From Rhizobium sp. (GTDB taxonomy: Bacteria > Pseudomonadota > Alphaproteobacteria > Rhizobiales > Rhizobiaceae), in the NCBI GenBank assembly GCA_003501385.1, contig DNPN01000289.1:6197-14145 (forward strand): a stretch of DNA of 7,949 nucleotides. Direction: 5' to 3'. Within the stretch, counting starts at the first letter, position 1. Each line of letters opens with the position of its first letter. The notes under the pieces are model-generated. The model made no database searches. It was given only the letters and a program-made list of their open reading frames with translations, and was not told where the DNA came from. Shown here one piece after another: positions 6,020 through 7,949 of this stretch. Made by a program: the position numbers and the translations under genes.

Positions 6020-7087
6020 CTACTCTCCCTGATTGACAGACTGTTCCAGACCCAAAAGTGCAGCCGCATTGCCGCCGAGAATGGCGGCCTGCTGGGTCTC
6101 CGTCAGATACATGTGAAAGCCGACCGGGTCCGGCGCGCTCATGTCGAATGGGTAGTCCGTGCCCAGACACAATCGCTCATGACCAAAGGCTGCAATCAGC
6201 GCATCCAACTGCTGTGGATCGAACACCAGAGTGTCAAACCATAGTTTGCGCAGATAGTCGGATGGAGGCCTTGGAATATTCCGCCGGCAATCGGGCCGCA
6301 CCCTCCAGGCGTGATCCATGCGTCCGCGATAGGCAGGCAGGAACCCGCCACGATGTGCCACGCAGATTTTGAGGCCGGGATAATTTTCCAACACGCCACC
6401 AAAGATCAGATGGGAGAGCGCGAGGGTCGATTCCAGTGGGTTGCCAACAAGGTTGTTCAGATAATGTTCGACCAGCCGTTCACCCTGAGTGAAACCCAAA
6501 GGATGCAAAAACAGCATGACGCCCAGCTCTTCCGCTGCGGCGAAGAACGTCCTGATGTCTGGATGTGACAGATCCCGGCCATTCACATTGCTGTTGATTT
6601 CGATGCCGCGAAAACCCAGCTCTCGCACGCAGCGCTGCATTTCAGTGATGGTGAATTCGGTCGATTGGAGTGGCGCTGTTCCAAGGCCAATCAACCTGTC
6701 CGGCTGCTTGGCAACGGCTGCGGCAATGCCATCATTCACCAGCCGTACCAGATCCCGGCCCATTTCGAGCAGTGTAAAATAGAAATACTGACCCGGCGAG
6801 GGGCTTATGGCCTGAATATCAATGCCAAGCCGATCCATATCGGCGATACGATCGTCGATTCCGAACAAACGTGAGGTAATGGTGCCGAACATCTCGCGAT
6901 AGACCTGCTGCGAATCCTCCGATGTGAACGGCATTGATGGCAGCCCGCCGCTGGTACATTGGCAAAAATGCTCGTCTGCCGCCCTGATGGCCATGTGGCA
7001 ATGAATATCCAAGACCATATGCCGCCCGCGCTCCTTGAGATGCAGAGGCGTGTGATGGCTGGAACATATATGAACTTGATCTGACAT
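6020..7087 (-). CDS. Amidohydrolase family protein, ACMSD-like metal-dependent decarboxylase/hydrolase
   Basis: This 355-residue TIM-barrel enzyme belongs to the amidohydrolase-2 (aminocarboxymuconate-semialdehyde decarboxylase-like) family. The metal-binding HxH is DIHCH with His29 and His31; His195 (LFLHPLG) and Asp311 (GTDYPFD) complete the usual metal site, and His245 (VAHRGG) is the usual catalytic histidine. Family features include MDRLGIDIQAISPSPGQY (84-101) and GGFLPAYRGRMDHAW (247-261). The common AHGGG motif reads AHRGG, with Arg246 for Gly next to the catalytic His; a single base change explains it. I start at 7087 because GAGGGGG precedes that ATG by five bases; an upstream frame to 7207 has no such site. 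The start leaves about 23 residues before the usual M-L-D-I-H-C-H, so a later start at residue 24 is possible. Substrate unknown; decarboxylation or hydrolysis of an aromatic-pathway acid is typical. It is the first gene of a minus-strand group with the NTF2-like and SDR genes. Confidence 0.88.
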   Translation of the reverse strand: MSDQVHICSSHHTPLHLKERGRHMVLDIHCHMAIRAADEHFCQCTSGGLPSMPFTSEDSQQVYREMFGTITSRLFGIDDRIADMDRLGIDIQAISPSPGQYFYFTLLEMGRDLVRLVNDGIAAAVAKQPDRLIGLGTAPLQSTEFTITEMQRCVRELGFRGIEINSNVNGRDLSHPDIRTFFAAAEELGVMLFLHPLGFTQGERLVEHYLNNLVGNPLESTLALSHLIFGGVLENYPGLKICVAHRGGFLPAYRGRMDHAWRVRPDCRRNIPRPPSDYLRKLWFDTLVFDPQQLDALIAAFGHERLCLGTDYPFDMSAPDPVGFHMYLTETQQAAILGGNAAALLGLEQSVNQGE

Positions 7088-7228
7088 GGCTTCCCCCTCT
7101 AGCCAAACATACACTGTGGGGCGGAGGAGTTGGTGGCGTTTCGAGCAATGAAATGTATCGACAGAACAGATAGAGTTGGAGTAGCGATGCACAATCACAA
7201 CTTCCACTACTTCGAGGAGGGAACTGTG
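7088..7228. promoter_or_regulatory. Divergent promoter region between the amidohydrolase and lysR-like genes
   Basis: This 141-bp gap separates the amidohydrolase start (minus) from the LysR-like remnant start (plus), the usual place for LysR operators and both promoters. GAGGAGG at 7214-7220 is a good ribosome site for the plus-strand gene. I see no convincing nod-box or clear T-N11-A palindrome, and no well-spaced -35/-10 pair. The call rests on position alone. Confidence 0.45.
7093..7099 (-). promoter_or_regulatory. Ribosome binding site fixing the amidohydrolase start
   Basis: On the minus strand GAGGGGG lies five bases before the ATG at 7087. It favours this start over the far upstream ATG of the same frame at 7207, which would run into the divergent regulator region. 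Confidence 0.65.
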
Positions 7229-7919
7229 ATGCGCTTTGATCGACTGGATTTGAATTTACTGGTCGCCTTTGGTGCCCTGATGGAGGAACGCTCTGCCATC
7301 ACCACGTCGCGTGATTTCGATCCATTGACGGCGAAACGCGAGTTCAGTGTCATTGCCTCTGATTACGTCTATGATGTTATTCTGTCGGACGTACTCAATT
7401 CCATTGCGCGGGAAGCGCCCGATTTAACCTGTCACCTTTTCAATCCCTCGGCTCAGACCGTTTCCGCCTTTGAGCGCGACGAGATTGACCTCTTCATCAG
7501 GCTGGAAGAATTTCTGTCTCAGGATCATCCCGCCCGTCCGCTGTTGCAGGATTCGCTGCGGGTTGTCTGTTGGGCGGAAAACAGTCTGTTGGGCAACTTG
7601 AAGCGCTGCACCATGTTGAAATCGCTTTTGGTCCGGAAAGAAACCTGAGTTTTTGTGAGCGTGAACTGGCCGAGTTTAAATTGCGCCGGTGCCTTTGCAG
7701 ATCGTTGGCACCGACCGTATTACAATTATGAATGGTCATCACGAGGCGCATTTTTCAAAAATCTTTCCGCCAAAACACATGGAATTGCCGCTGAAAACAA
7801 GGTTCTTGCAAGAATTCATCCGGTGTCACCCTATGCGCAAGACGGACCTGAGCGTGTTTTGGTGTCGCAACAAGATCAGCGAGAGTTGTGCTAATCTGCG
7901 GCCAGTGTCATCACATTAG
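7229..7919 (+). pseudogene. Decayed NodD-like LysR-family regulator, DNA-binding domain deleted, two frame breaks
   Basis: Three consecutive pieces in different frames fit one LysR regulator of the NodD-like branch. Piece 1 (7229 to about 7594) begins MRFDRLDLNLLVAFGAL, then jumps from EERS straight to AITTSRDFDP, so about 60 residues holding most of the helix-turn-helix are missing in frame (junction about 7293-7300). It continues as a normal effector domain (SVIASDYVYDVILSDVL). Piece 2 (about 7594-7688) reads LEALHHVEIAFGPERN into RELAEFKLRR. Piece 3 (7689-7919) reads PLQIVGTDRITIMNGHH into the C-terminus, ending in TAG. About a dozen residues also seem lost at the second break. GAGGAGGGAACTGTG before the ATG is a fair start. 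The first frame alone would stop after ETT-like codons at 7648. It sits divergent from the amidohydrolase group, where its regulator would be expected. No binding-competent product is possible, though a truncated effector domain might be made. Confidence 0.85.
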
Positions 7920-7949
7920 AGTTTGTCAGGGAAAAGTGGACCCCGGTTT
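7917..7949. repeat. Second palindromic repeat copy, cut by window end
   Basis: TAGAG at 7917-7921 is followed by GAAAAGTGGAC at 7931-7941 and CCGGTTT at the edge. It shares with the 4657 element the TAGAG end, the GAAAAGTGG arm and the start of the TTTTC arm, while the bases between differ. As at the dehydrogenase gene, the element's TAG is the stop codon of the preceding reading frame. The rest lies outside the window. Confidence 0.6.

Noticed and set aside
5652..6032. 126-codon plus-strand open frame
   Set aside because: It is antisense to the NTF2-like gene, which has a start, a ribosome site and coupling to the amidohydrolase; the plus-strand frame shows no known features.
7088..7228. 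nod-box or other defined LysR operator
   Set aside because: No recognisable nod-box or clear palindromic T-N11-A site was found by eye.

Overview
The window looks chromosomal or megaplasmid-like and comes from an alphaproteobacterium, most likely order Hyphomicrobiales (Rhizobium/Agrobacterium/Brucella-Ochrobactrum relatives). Three things point there: the PruR-DcpA type gene pair, a NodD-like LysR remnant, and short palindromic repeats with a GAAAAGTGG...TTTTC core that are common in these genomes. All intact genes lie on the minus strand.

Right to left, the layout is as follows. (1) At 7229-7919 (+) is a decayed LysR regulator gene, ending in a palindromic repeat cut by the window edge. 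(2) Divergent from it is a minus-strand metabolic group: an ACMSD-type amidohydrolase (6020-7087), a short NTF2/SnoaL-like protein (5721-6014) and a short-chain dehydrogenase (4794-5579). (3) A 140-bp palindromic repeat element (4657-4796) directly follows and supplies the stop codon of the dehydrogenase. The rest of the 4424-4793 intergenic stretch is AT-rich near folE and probably holds its promoter. (4) A tight four-gene minus-strand group follows: a GTP cyclohydrolase I (FolE), a 6-pyruvoyl/6-carboxy-tetrahydropterin synthase homologue, an exported SUOX-fold pterin-binding protein (PruR-like) and a membrane GGDEF-EAL protein (DcpA-like). (5) At the left edge is the start of an IS3-family orfA.

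The most interesting content is group 4. In Agrobacterium tumefaciens a reduced pterin, bound by PruR, controls whether DcpA makes or destroys cyclic di-GMP and so controls surface attachment. Here that receptor pair follows two pterin-synthesis genes with gaps of only 21, 58 and 36 bp. The group reads as a self-contained chain: GTP to dihydroneopterin triphosphate to a tetrahydropterin, then a periplasmic pterin receptor, then c-di-GMP turnover. The receptor pathway is known. The dedicated biosynthetic module, with a variant PTPS rather than the PruA/FolM-type reductase, is the part worth testing.

Group 2 looks like a small catabolic operon whose divergent regulator has lost its DNA-binding domain and has two frame breaks. 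No RNA genes, CRISPR arrays or complete mobile elements were found.
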